From Heliocidaris tuberculata (Eukaryota > Echinodermata > Echinoidea > Camarodonta > Echinometridae), in NCBI GenBank assembly GCA_025618425.1, contig CM046832.1, forward strand, positions 62,074,108-62,138,107: a DNA stretch of 64,000 bases, read 5' to 3'. Below are positions 11,927-22,679 of this stretch, one piece after another (the stretch's first letter is position 1; each line of letters starts with the position of its first letter). The translations under genes and the position numbers were made by a program. Under the pieces are notes generated by a model, which saw only the letters and a list, made by a program, of their open reading frames with translations, did not search any database and had not been told where the DNA came from.

Positions 11927-12748
11927 TCACTGGTCCGTGTCTCTATTGACTCTTTTCTTAGAAATTCGGCGAGGAAGCTTTCGGATTATCGGATTGTAAA
12001 CAAGGGACAGGTTATGGCGCAACCCCCCTCCCCTGTTTAGTGAAGGGTTTTCCGAATTCACGTATATGGCTTCTTTAACCCCTCTCTCAAACCAACGGGG
12101 TTCCTTATCTAAAATGAGGACCTCTTCGTCTTGGAAATGATGGTTTGATTGGCTAAGGTGTGTATATACTGCAGACTCGTTTCCTGCAGACCCTGCACGT
12201 CGATGCTGATAGAGGCGTTTGTGGAGAGGCTGCTTGGTTTCTCCAATGTAACTTTCCTCACAGTTATCTCCTTGGCAACTGATAGCATATACTAGATTGT
12301 TCTGTTCAGTTGTTTGTCTCTTGTCCTTTGGGTGAACCAGCTTTTGCCTTAAGGTGTTAACAGGCTTGTGGTAAACTGGTATCCTATATTTGCGGAAAAC
12401 TCGTTGAACTTTTTCCGAAAGACCTCTGACATACGGAATACAGGCCCCAGATCTTCTCGTGTCTGATAAGTCAGTTCTCTCTGGATTCCTCTTGCGAGGG
12501 CGAAGAGCCTTCTGGATGCTGCACTGCCTATAGCCACATGATCCAAGGGCTTGGCGTAGATGCTGTTCTTCCTTCTTTTTGGCCTCTTCTGATGAAGGAA
12601 TGTAAGATGCTCTATGGTAGAGAGTTCTGACCACTCCAAGCTTGTGGATGAGGGGGTGGTGTGAGCTGAACAACAGGTACTGGTCCGTGTGAGTTGCCTT
12701 CCTGTACACAGACGAGTGGAGAGAGCCGTCCTCACCAACTGAGATCAA
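11927..12748 (-). CDS. Penelope-like element protein fragment: RT end plus GIY-YIG endonuclease
   Basis: Open frame of 273 aa, a remnant of a retroelement polyprotein. Residues 1-50 (EDGSLHSSVYRKATHTDQYL, then HHPLIHKLGVVRTLYHRA) match the conserved end of Penelope reverse transcriptases. Residues 152-240 form the GIY-YIG nuclease: LVYAIS, a CX4C pair (C158, C163), SYIGET (YIG 167-169), R178, H182, E226 and N238, so the expected catalytic positions are all present. The C-terminus is basic (RISKKRVNR). The first Met is incidental because the true protein began upstream in sequence now lost. No frameshift or stop within the retained part, which suggests a fairly recent insertion. Confidence 0.85.
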   Translation of the reverse strand: MISVGEDGSLHSSVYRKATHTDQYLLFSSHHPLIHKLGVVRTLYHRASYIPSSEEAKKKEEQHLRQALGSCGYRQCSIQKALRPRKRNPERTDLSDTRRSGACIPYVRGLSEKVQRVFRKYRIPVYHKPVNTLRQKLVHPKDKRQTTEQNNLVYAISCQGDNCEESYIGETKQPLHKRLYQHRRAGSAGNESAVYTHLSQSNHHFQDEEVLILDKEPRWFERGVKEAIYVNSENPSLNRGGGLRHNLSLVYNPIIRKLPRRISKKRVNRDTDQ

Positions 12749-12889
12749 ACAGTTTATACCTTTTTCGTGATTGTAATTTTTTTTTCTATTTTTTTACAGA
12801 CTATTGATTTAAAATGCTTTAAAACAAATGAAATTTACAGTGAATGTTAAGAAAAAAGGGTTTGATGGTGTGTTTTACCTGACGGCTAA

Positions 12890-13065
12890 AGACAAAGCAT
12901 GTGCATGCTTGTAAGTAACAAGGGGATCTACGTCATTAAGTTCCTGGTATTGAGGATTAATGCCTTTATAGCAAAGGGCACTATCGCATCCACTTGGTTT
13001 CGAACCCGGGTCCTCCCAGTAACGAGAACACTGCTCTAACACTGAGCCATCGTGCCTCCTCATAA
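12890..13065 (-). mobile_element. tRNA-derived SINE
   Basis: The minus strand reads GGCACGATGGCTCAGTG, then TTAGAGCAG (box A, about 13032-13049), then GGGTTCGAAAC (box B, about 12997-13007), the spacing of a tRNA-like polymerase III promoter. The body continues about 110 bp beyond. No cloverleaf-competent mature tRNA is seen, so it is a SINE and not a tRNA gene. Confidence 0.65.
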
Positions 13066-13935
13066 AGAAAGGAAATGATAATAATATAAGCCAAATCAAT
13101 TGAAGCGTAGGGAATCATAAAAGTTGCTGACTAATTGCAAAGCAAAATGAAACGTCGTCCAGACCACTTATTCAGCCTTTATGTTCAATCTAAGCGAAAC
13201 AGAAATCATACAAGGATACGGATTTCATGATGAATTCGGTCCTATTGGTCATGTTGGTGCAATGATTGTGTCAACTGCTTAGCCAAATACTGGGTCTCGC
13301 GGAGAAATTAATATTTTTAAAAAATATTTCCTCAACCAAAAATAAAATACTTCATCTGGTATCAGAGTTGGAAATTTACTATTATGGCACAAATCATCTA
13401 AATTGCTTCTATGTTGCCGTTCTTCATGCTCATAACATATAAGTCGGTCTATTTTTAATGCGATAGCAATTTTGCTACATTGTGATATGTTGGTACCAAA
13501 TATCTGACAGGTTTAAAACAAATTCATATCAATGAGAAAAAAGAAAGAAAGATGAAATCACACTGTAAGAACAGAGAGACGAAATTTATTTTACAAAGAC
13601 CAATTTCTTTGCGGTTCAGGACCAATAATTACGCTTCAGGAAACCTATCATAGTATACATATTCATAAATGAGTTTGTTATAATTAAAAAAAAAACATAA
13701 TCCGATTACCAGGTGGTTACGAAAAATAATGACTTTATTATAGCAGATGTCATAAGAAGAAAAAGCTGTACGCCATGAATATTTAAACTAGTATCCTATA
13801 AATAATTAGTTGAGGTAATATACACTTAGTGTTGGAGTGTGTGGGATACATTTTGGTTAATTTCTTCCACCCTTCCACTTCATAGTTCTTTTTAGGGAGT
13901 CACACTGCAACATTTCATATGTCATCATCTTTTCC
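13066..13935. other. Intergenic, AT-rich
   Basis: No gene, repeat family or motif recognised. Confidence 0.6.
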
Positions 13936-13939
13936 CCAC

Positions 13940-14270
13940 TATCAGCACGATCAGTCTGGAAGGAAAGGCGACTGAGCTCCTGTCCGCAGAGAGAGGAAGA
14001 AAGGACACAAGGCAAACCCAGAAGACCAGAGGCGGGGCGGCCTGATACAGAGGGTCTTTCTTAATCCCGACGTCGTCCACGGGGTATTGTCTTGGGCTTG
14101 TACCCCCGCCAAACCGGACCCACGATCCCGGTGAGCTTCTATCATCACTCCTCCTGACTTCGCCAAAACTTGAGACGGGAACCAGTTTAAACCTCGTTCC
14201 ACATCTGTACAGGTCACGTGATGGTTACCATCGTTACCATATAGGTCAGTCAAACCTGAGAGGGATGACA
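13940..14270. promoter_or_regulatory. GC-balanced island with GGTCACGTGAT E-box
   Basis: A sharply more GC-rich block inside AT-rich DNA. It ends with GGTCACGTGATGG (14212-14224) and two GGTTACCATCGTTACCAT-like repeats. The 100-aa minus-strand frame has no known motif. May be a cis-regulatory element or exon of a noncoding transcript. Confidence 0.3.
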
Positions 14271-15988
14271 GAAATGAGGAAATATATCCGTTACAAATTG
14301 CAGAGACCCAGTGTTCAAGAACTATTATTTTTAAGTGCCGTCAAAGTTAGCATAATTAAAAAAGAAAATGTGCGCGAGCGTGTGTGGGTGGCGTTAACGA
14401 AAATACGCTAATACGATGAGAAGTGTTTATTGATTGTTTATTTTACATGAGTGAAAGTGTATCACTGGTTCATACGCTTTTAAGTCCTATCTAAGTGACT
14501 TGGTAATTAGAAGTAATTCTTGATACATGCAGGGGCACAATCGCATCCAGTTGTTCTTGAATCTAGGTTGCCCCGATTCAATGACCACCCTATTCACGAA
14601 AACTTTGTAAATTTGCAGTAGCTTGTCTATGAATGTCTGATTCTTGCATTGTATCGGGGCTAAAATGAACTGAAAATTAATACTTGGATCATCACATTAT
14701 ACATATATTTATTTTAAAAGATTATATCAAAACTTAACATTTGAAAAAAAAAAGGAATGTCTCTTATCAAATCGAAATAGAAATATACTATGACTGATCT
14801 GTTTTTCTATAATGTATTGATCACTCAAAGGCAGTTTTGAATATAGACATAAATGAATTGTCTTCATGCGATGTTATGACTACATCACAAACATAGAGAA
14901 AATGATTATGGAACATCTTTATTCTACCCTTTATAATTACATCACTGGCATCATCCATTATGGAGGTCAAAGGGAGAACTGGAATTATTTTTCTTTTCAT
15001 AAAGTTTGTTACATAGTTAGAAGTAAGTCGGAAAACAAGACGTTTGTGTCTTGGTTTATAATAAAATAAACAAAAAACAGCAATAAATGATCCAGTCTTA
15101 TAAGACGACGTAAGGAATACTTCAGCTGCATTTGTATAAGGTGAATACAACGGCCAATGTGTACATGTGTGTTAAAGTGTGAACATTTTAACCTAAAGTA
15201 TTTAACTGTGCCCACTTACGTGGGGCATGAACCAACATAAGATAACTGATAGTAGAATTTGATAAGTTAAACATTCTCAGATGATGATATTGAAGCAATC
15301 TAAATTCAAAAAGAAAGTGGAGACGAACAAAAATTAGGATGAATTAAACGAACAATTATTCGTATATAGGGAACTAATTTTAAAGAGAAGCTTAAAGATG
15401 CAATGTGATGTGATGGAGATATTTACAATGATAAGATAACGAACTATGACGAGGAAACATGTGATAAACAAATAATAACAAATAATAGTCTGTGGTATGA
15501 CCATGTGATCATGGCAATAACGACGATAAAGAGGAACGACGAGGGAAGCCAAGTTACACCAATGAATATATGACAAATGAAACATCTCGGGATATCATGA
15601 GAAAATAATGATATTGCTATCAAGTTATATACAGACCCAAAGTAGGATGATTTCGTATTTATCTTTGAATGTGTGCGCCACTTCGTTCTGAATCTTTCGT
15701 ATACGCTATTGAAGAGGCAAAATAATATTAAGGAGCGATTAATATTTTGAGTAATATACTACTTTTTCCAAGTAGAATATCACGTTCCGCTAACATCTAC
15801 CAGTGCTGAATAGAAAGGAAAGGTTGTATTGGGGGGGGGGGGGTCCTCTTCTTCTTCTTCTTCTTCTTCTTTCTTTTCAAACCTGATTGAAACCTTTTAA
15901 AAAGTTAGATGACAAAACTATAGCAAAGGATAATTTTGTTTGACATTTGTTCGATCATTCCGCTTTTGCCTTTTTCCCCTCCTCAATT

Positions 15989-16045
<57 letters not shown>

Positions 16046-17640
16046 TTTGTCTTGTTCTTGTTTCTTCCTCGTCATTTTTTATCTTTTTTTTTTTTACTAC
16101 AAATAAGCTTTAAAGCAATTATTTGAATTCTGCATCAGAGTCAATCATTTGATGTAAACATGAACAACATGAGCAGCATGGTTCCCGTCATTTTCGCACT
16201 TTTTGGATGCAATGGAGTGACATTGATCAATGCTTCGGTCGGAAGATTTCTATTGAGGCACGCCGCGGGGTTAATTGTTATGATGACACTCCTGAAACTG
16301 TTCTCCCTTGATTATTAAACCCACTTCCACCCATTTAGATGTTTATTGGTAAGAGAATATCGTCACATTCTCAAAGCATGATCTTCTTGGGAATAAGATG
16401 TCTGTAATGATGTGTTTGTCTAGTATGTATCGAATGACAATAGAGTATACATGCTCTTTATCCCTTTTATCTTTCTTTCTTGAGGAGAAGAGTAAAGCAA
16501 CTGCTCTGTCTGTTCAGTGTCGCTATGGAAGTTGTCTTGTGAGTTTGAAACCTTGGCACAGGTTGCGTCCTTTTTTGTTAATCGACCAGAGTCCCTCGTT
16601 GCGGAGGGATCTGGGTGGATTTTCTCAAAGAAAGCTTTGAAGGGCTCCGCGTGTGTCTTGAGTATATTGCAGACATAGTAAATAGAGAGAGAAAACAATA
16701 CTTACCCTCAAGTACACCGAGATTTCTTTCTTTATAATTATGAAAAAGTTTAAAGGTAGGCCTAATTCTTCGTCCTGGTTATTAAATAAAACAAACAAGC
16801 AAAACAAAAACTTTTCTAGGTTGATTGTGATAAGGCATCGTAGCAAATATAAAAATGTAAACAAAATTAAGAAAAACTTTCCTTTAACCGCTAACACGGA
16901 TAGTCACACATGGGACATGTATTAGTATGGTACTATCGTTAGTCCCAATATCTGTATCGTTCTTTGTTTATTTTTCATATGCCATACGTTTTCCATCGAT
17001 TCATTCGGCATGTATCCTTTATCTATAATTCTTATATCATTTCTTGTTCATTTCTTTGGACTCTGAGAGAATTTCCCCTTTTTTAACATGAAGGATAGGT
17101 CAATCTTTAACATAGGTCTACCATGGACAGAGTAGCTTGACGTCCATGTACAATACCATACAATACCATACACGATCAAAGCATGGGATGATTTACTCGA
17201 TACAGACACATGACTCTCAAAATAATTGAAGGTTACGTACAAATGGGTTGATTAAATTGTGTTCAGTACTAATAGGTATATCTATCGACATAATACATTA
17301 ATGTCAAAGTAATCGAAATTTCAGTAATAATGGGTATTCATACAGTTTAGTGAGTGTTAACTATTACATGGATGGTCATTTTGGACACATAGGTATACGT
17401 TGCCTTATTTCTAGATGTTTATCTGAAGAATGTTTCATATACTAGTATAATTTTGCTTTCACGTTCCTTACTTCATATTCTTAAAACACCATATTGACAA
17501 CTAGCATAAAACCGCATTTCAGACGTTGGAGAAAGTGAGACTACTTTATTAAACAAAAAATATATAGAAACGAAATGAACTGTAATGTTCCTTTTTAAAA
17601 CTTGGATTTCAATAATAGTTTGCATCGGAAGCAACTTTCA
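14271..17640. other. Intergenic, mostly AT-rich
   Basis: A possible worn SINE fragment lies at 14515-14575 (GGGGCACAATCGCATCCAG resembles the SINE at 12980). G-run at 15830-15843, (TTC)n at 15847-15871, (ATC)n at 15993-16045. The overlapping 60-110 aa frames at 14.8-15.6 kb and 16.4-16.9 kb show no motif. Confidence 0.6.
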
Positions 17641-18070
17641 CTGATTGGAACAATGACGAAACTGTCTGTTGAAATTCAGAAGGGCGTTGCTCTGCGTTAA
17701 ACGATATGGGTTAACGCCCTTCTGTCCCTAAGCAGACGAAATATTCATCCTCAAAAGCATAACGAAGTGCGCCCAATTTGGGGTTGCTTCCCAATTCGAG
17801 GAGAACTCGATTCCCCTTGGGGGCAGCGACTTTCTTAAAGATGACGTTTGTTGCTGGCCCGATTTTTTGATTGCAGGTCGGTAAACTCCAGAGAGACCGT
17901 GCAGGCATCTCTGTTCGGCACCAGTGAGTCTAGCAGCCGCCAGCTCTGCCTAGCATCGCCCCCGGCTGATAGGCAATGGATGAATACAGACGTGCATGCC
18001 CACCACAGAAAACAAAATTACAAAGGACTAGAAAAGATGCAGAAAAACCAAGAAGAATTATGAAATAAGT
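17640..18070. promoter_or_regulatory. GC-balanced island 2 kb upstream of Hox3, with a 12-bp perfect hairpin
   Basis: CAGAAGGGCGTT (17677-17688) and AACGCCCTTCTG (17713-17724) form a perfect 12-bp stem with a 24-nt loop. The loop itself holds GCGTTAA, which can pair alternatively with TTAACGC. The following 300 bp are GC-balanced and unique. Candidate regulatory element; no ORF with recognisable content. Confidence 0.3.
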
Positions 18071-18320
18071 GGAACAGGGGCGGGGAAAGCAAGTATCTTT
18101 CTACTGGATCGAGAATGGATCAAATTTAAGAAATGGATTAGTAGATAAGAAAAACATGAAAAGAAAATATCAAAAGTGTTTCATGATTTGATTTTTTTCT
18201 ACTTTACATCATTAAAAGTGGAATGATGTCTAACATTGCGAACCTGGGCAACTTAAGGTAATTAGACATAAATAATTCTGAACGAGGCAATGATTTTTGT
18301 TTGGTTGTTGTTGTTGTCGC

Positions 18321-18367
<47 letters not shown>

Positions 18368-19360
18368 TGGGGGTGGGTGGTCTAGATAGTAGCAATTTAT
18401 AAAAATGTCCGCATAATTAGTTACAATTACCGTAATTACAATTTCATCAATCAAAAAGTCATATGCATAAAATACATTGTTATCTTCTGGGGGTATTACA
18501 TGTATCTTAACTGGTGAATTCAGTTTATTTATTTATTTATTTTTTTTATATTTATATGTTTTATTATAGCATTGGTCACAAAAGGTGTACAAGACCTCTT
18601 TCCTTCTGACTATGCTGACTGAACAATAATATGACTAGGTTTTTAAAAATCATTTTCATTGATTAGTTATAACAGTTATATGTGATAAACTACATGTTAT
18701 TTTCCGAACGTCGAAATTATGGTGTTTCCCCTTTCAAAAGCTAAAGAATTTTGCTATATGTATATATGTGGGGTAAATTTACTAATGCGTTTTTACGTTG
18801 TTGGTCATTGTTGACAGTTCCATTTATTATCAGCAAACCACTATAAATCGTAGATGAAGATTTTATACAAGTTATATTGTGACGAATGGAGAGGTGACGT
18901 ATCAACTTCCATGCATGATTCAGATTCACATGATCATCATAATAATGATAAAGTAACCATTGGCATTCGAAGGGAATCAATTGTATGCCATTAATCATGG
19001 TAAAACCATTAATAACTTATCATGTTTAATTATGAAATATGGTAGATGAAGATATTATACAAGCTATATTGAAACGAATGGAGAGGTGGCGAATCGATGG
19101 GACTTTGTAGTTTAAATTGGGTACCCAACATAAAGAAATACTATTGTTAGACTCTAGAAACCAATATTCTGAGATCACGGTTAGGGTGTAATTCTTTGAT
19201 CATCAAAACTATCTGTTGAGTTTGCTTAATTGTTTTCATGATGAAAGTTTCGCTTGTAGTACTTATGCGACAGCCCAACTAATGAAAATAAACCAAAATT
19301 ATTATGTTATTATATTCACTTTTAAAGGCGATTTGTTAGTCGACGTTTCTCTGCACTAAA
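18071..19360. other. Hox3 upstream spacer
   Basis: (TTG)n at 18300-18366; ATTT units at 18525-18545; a direct repeat (18849-18903 and 19041-19094) about 192 bp apart. No gene seen. Confidence 0.7.
18849..19094. repeat. Diverged direct repeat pair, 192-bp offset
   Basis: GTAGATGAAGATTTTATACA and GTAGATGAAGATATTATACA are each followed by AAG-TATATTG and CGAATGGAGAGGTG.CG. Two copies of about 55 bp. Confidence 0.7.
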
Positions 19361-19361
19361 G

Positions 19362-19370
19362 TATATAAAA
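19362..19370 (+). promoter_or_regulatory. Candidate Hox3 TATA box
   Basis: TATATAAAA about 540 bp before the Hox3 ATG. Base composition becomes GC-balanced immediately after it (19385-19620), consistent with a 5' UTR. Transcription would begin near 19395. The inferred leader contains upstream ATGs. Start site not demonstrated. Confidence 0.4.
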
Positions 19371-19773
19371 ACGAATGTTATCAAATCGAGCAGATCAGTG
19401 GGAGACGGGCCGAGCTTTTCAAACATCCCGAAACTCGAGCTGCTTGTTGACAGACGCTGCACATGGCCTGAAATTTGTCAAAACCAGAAGAAAACAAACC
19501 AACAACTTGTTAGTGGGGGCACCTCCTCCTTTCGGCGAGCCCTCATCAAAATCTGTATGCTACTACTCGCTCTGGGTAGCTCTCGAAAACTGCATTTTAC
19601 TACGACAGATCAGGCGAAAGTGAGAGCGAAAGAGAGAAGAGATGAGAGAGGGAGAGAAAGTGGAAGAGAGAAGGAGATGAAGACGAAATCGTCGTCACCT
19701 CTAGATGTAAATACCAAACACGTTATACCTTGACTCTAACCGTATCTCTTCGTTTAGTACCTTGGTGTCTAGT

Positions 19774-19800
19774 GATTGGTCAGGTCGTGTCACATGATCA
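19774..19800 (+). promoter_or_regulatory. Hox3 proximal upstream CCAAT (ATTGG) and E-box cluster
   Basis: GATTGGTCAGG is followed by GTCACATGATC, an inverted CCAAT box and a CACATG E-box, 110-135 bp before the Hox3 ATG. It is an alternative or additional proximal promoter to the TATA at 19362. Confidence 0.35.
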
Positions 19801-19909
19801 TTGCTACCACAGCGACAATCTGTTTGTGTCTTTCTTTCTTGATAATGGTGTCAACTCCGACTCAGATTGAAATAAATTTTTGGCCGTGGTGACACCGGAT
19901 TCTTGTGAG

Positions 19910-20357
19910 ATGCAGGCGGTTGAATACTATGAGCGAGCACCGGCTATCTATGGAGCCGAGTACTTTGGGAGCCAAAATGCATCGGCGAATGGTTACGCCT
20001 ATGGCAGCAGCGCCGGCCACCACCACCACCAGCAGTACTTCTACCACGACCAGGGACAGGGTGCCGTGAACGGAGGCGGTGGCGGCTACCACGGAATAGA
20101 CCCACGAGAAGCGGCCGAAGCTGGTGGACTTTATGGGCCAGGTGAAAGCCCCGACCGGGCAAGTTCCGGCGGGGCAGGTGGTGGTGGCGGCGGTGGTGGT
20201 GGTGGATGTGGAGGTAACTCGTGTGCCGAACAAGATGTGTGTGCTGGTATGGTGAACTGTAGAACAGGTGCTGTCAATGGACAAGTCCCAAAGACTATCT
20301 ATCCCTGGATGGTGGAGTCGAGACAAAATACCAGACAAAAGAAGCAACAAGAATGTG
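19910..20357 (+). CDS. Hox3: Hox3 coding exon 1
   Basis: Encodes residues 1-149 plus one base of codon 150. It has an aromatic-rich N-terminus ([15 protein letters not shown]), a His4 run, a Gly-rich tract with ten consecutive Gly, then [19 protein letters not shown]. The reading frame continues into the intron until 20401, so the exon end is set by the GTAGGT donor at 20358 and by phase matching with exon 2. A second possible donor (AG|GTATAT, about 20361) would be phase 2 and would break the frame. Confidence 0.93.
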
Positions 20358-21967
20358 GTAGGTATATAGCATCTCAAGAAAGAAAATGGAGATTGGACTA
20401 AGATTAGGGTTTAACCTTTTATGGTCGAAAACATCCCGCACGATTCATGGAAAAAATTCCTTGGGAAGATGCATGCATTAATAATTGTAAACATATTTTT
20501 TGTAAAGCAAATTCTAAACCCTGCGAAATATCGACATAGATGACTCTTCATAACCACTATACATACAAATCAATATCATATAAATCAGTATCATATGAAT
20601 AAATTCTTTATGAATTGATTTATAAATACTGCAATGTTTTCTCATTTTAGATGCATCAAGAACGTTGTTTAAAATAGTAATTTTTCGCAATGTAAAATAA
20701 ATTAAATACAAAAGTAATTATGTAATCTTATATTCGTCACTGAGTAAAATATATTGATACCACTATGTTATTCATTCTATCATTATGTTATCTTCAGCGT
20801 CAGTTTTTACACTAAAATAACTATGTTGTATCTTTATAACAATATCACATGAATCCTATTTCCGGATATGCTCAACAATTGCATTGACATTGTAAAGTAA
20901 TTCTTATGTAATAGATTGTAGTAATCCATTTCAGTATGCAACTATTATATTGATAGCCCATGTGTACCATATTTGTTTCCTGTTTACACACTTTCACTCT
21001 CAAATCAATAGAAAATATCACATAAATGCAATAAACAGATTTAAGAGAAAATAATATCCAAAAAAATAATAATAATCCCAAGGTTGGCATTGAAACAGCC
21101 TATCATTCCTATGAGCGAAACTTTGTAGTCAGTATTTTACTGTCCAAAATTTTGATGTCATTTTACTCAAGAAATGTAATGCTATTAACTTATCTTTCAT
21201 TCAAACCAACATCAAACTGTCCTCTTCATTGCTTATATCATTTATGCCCAGAAGTTAGAGAAATGTTATTTATTCAACATATACGTATACCATTACTATT
21301 TTTAAATGTGAACCATATACCTGTATAAATTATGTTTCATATTATTATATAGTGCTTTTTAGAATCTCTCTTAAACTTCGGAAGATGTTTTCATCTAGGT
21401 CACAGTTGTTCAGTTAGAACATTAATACTGAAACCAACTTCCGTCAATCATTTCCGATTGCTATACTATGAAACGTGATCGCATGTCCTGAGTGATGGCA
21501 TATAAAGTATAATTTTCATGACATTGTAAGATGTTCCAAAGTAGTTATGTGGGAAATTGAAAATGGAAAAAATCCAACCCAAAAGTACTCGTACTGCGTC
21601 GAAAAACCCCTATGTCTACAATGACACCAAAGCGGCATCAGTATATAAAAACAAATGATGTCTAGTTATTAGATGAGGCGGCCAATACTTTATCACTGTC
21701 GTCACTCTGTTGCCTTGTGATGTTATTTTTCTATTTACTATCAAATGTGATTGCTCTTTATTGAAGATTACTTCTGATATCTGAGTAAAGAGACGTGATA
21801 ACGATGGCGTGTTACAGTGATTAACATAATTGAATGAAGTAGTGCAGTAGAAGTAGTTTGTATTTATCATAAAGCTTTATGATCTTTAAATCAATAGGCC
21901 TATTTTTTATAGTAAAGTAGCGGTATTTGTTTTAGGAGGAGGATGACGAAGAGGAGGAGGAGGAGGA

Positions 21968-22016
<49 letters not shown>

Positions 22017-22643
22017 TATTAGTAGTACTAGTAGTAGTGGTAGTAGTAGTTGTTGTAGTAGTCTGACACCTTTCAATATAACTCGAGAACTATTGGATGG
22101 AATTTGTTCATTGAAAAAGCCAAGTAGGCAGAATTTTGATTTGATTTGATTTGATTTATTTATCTTTATGATCCTTTTTTTTTCGAACATATTTTACAAA
22201 CTGAATTACAACATAATAAACAAATATTAATACATTATCAAATAGAGTAATTGCATTGTATAATTAAAAATTTTCTTACTCATATTTTGATTTAAAAATT
22301 TGCACTTTGTGTTTCATATTTAGTTCATGTGAAGAAGCCCAATTTTGCCATCCAAATTCATGAAACGGTATAAAAGATCATGACTTTTCAATGCAGTTTC
22401 ATGAATTTGAATTATAAGTTATGCGCCTGTACATGAACTGTTGAACAAAATAATTCAACAGACTACACACATATGTACAACCTGCATGGCACTGTGAAAT
22501 ATGCAAACAAAATTCTTGTACCCATGCAATAAAAAAAAACATAATTTCATTATGAAAACGTAATCAGAATAAACGAACAAAAAAAATGGGAGAACATTCT
22601 ATTGTGCAATAAAATGAAAAGATTTCATTAAACATTTCTCGAG

Positions 22644-22679
<36 letters not shown>

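Larger units (their letters stand above)
11765..12750 (-). mobile_element. 5'-truncated Penelope-like retroelement
   Basis: The minus-strand segment carries the last part of a Penelope-type reverse transcriptase joined to a GIY-YIG endonuclease, followed by a short 3' region. Homology stops at about 12748, inside the reverse transcriptase, as expected from incomplete reverse transcription. Downstream of the stop the minus strand contains a 7-bp hairpin next to CTGAGGA and GAAA (11846-11876), reminiscent of hammerhead ribozymes known from this class. The outer 3' boundary near 11765 is estimated. Confidence 0.8.

Noticed and set aside
19862..20377. 171-aa minus-strand frame over Hox3 exon 1
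   Set aside because: Antisense shadow of the GC-rich exon.
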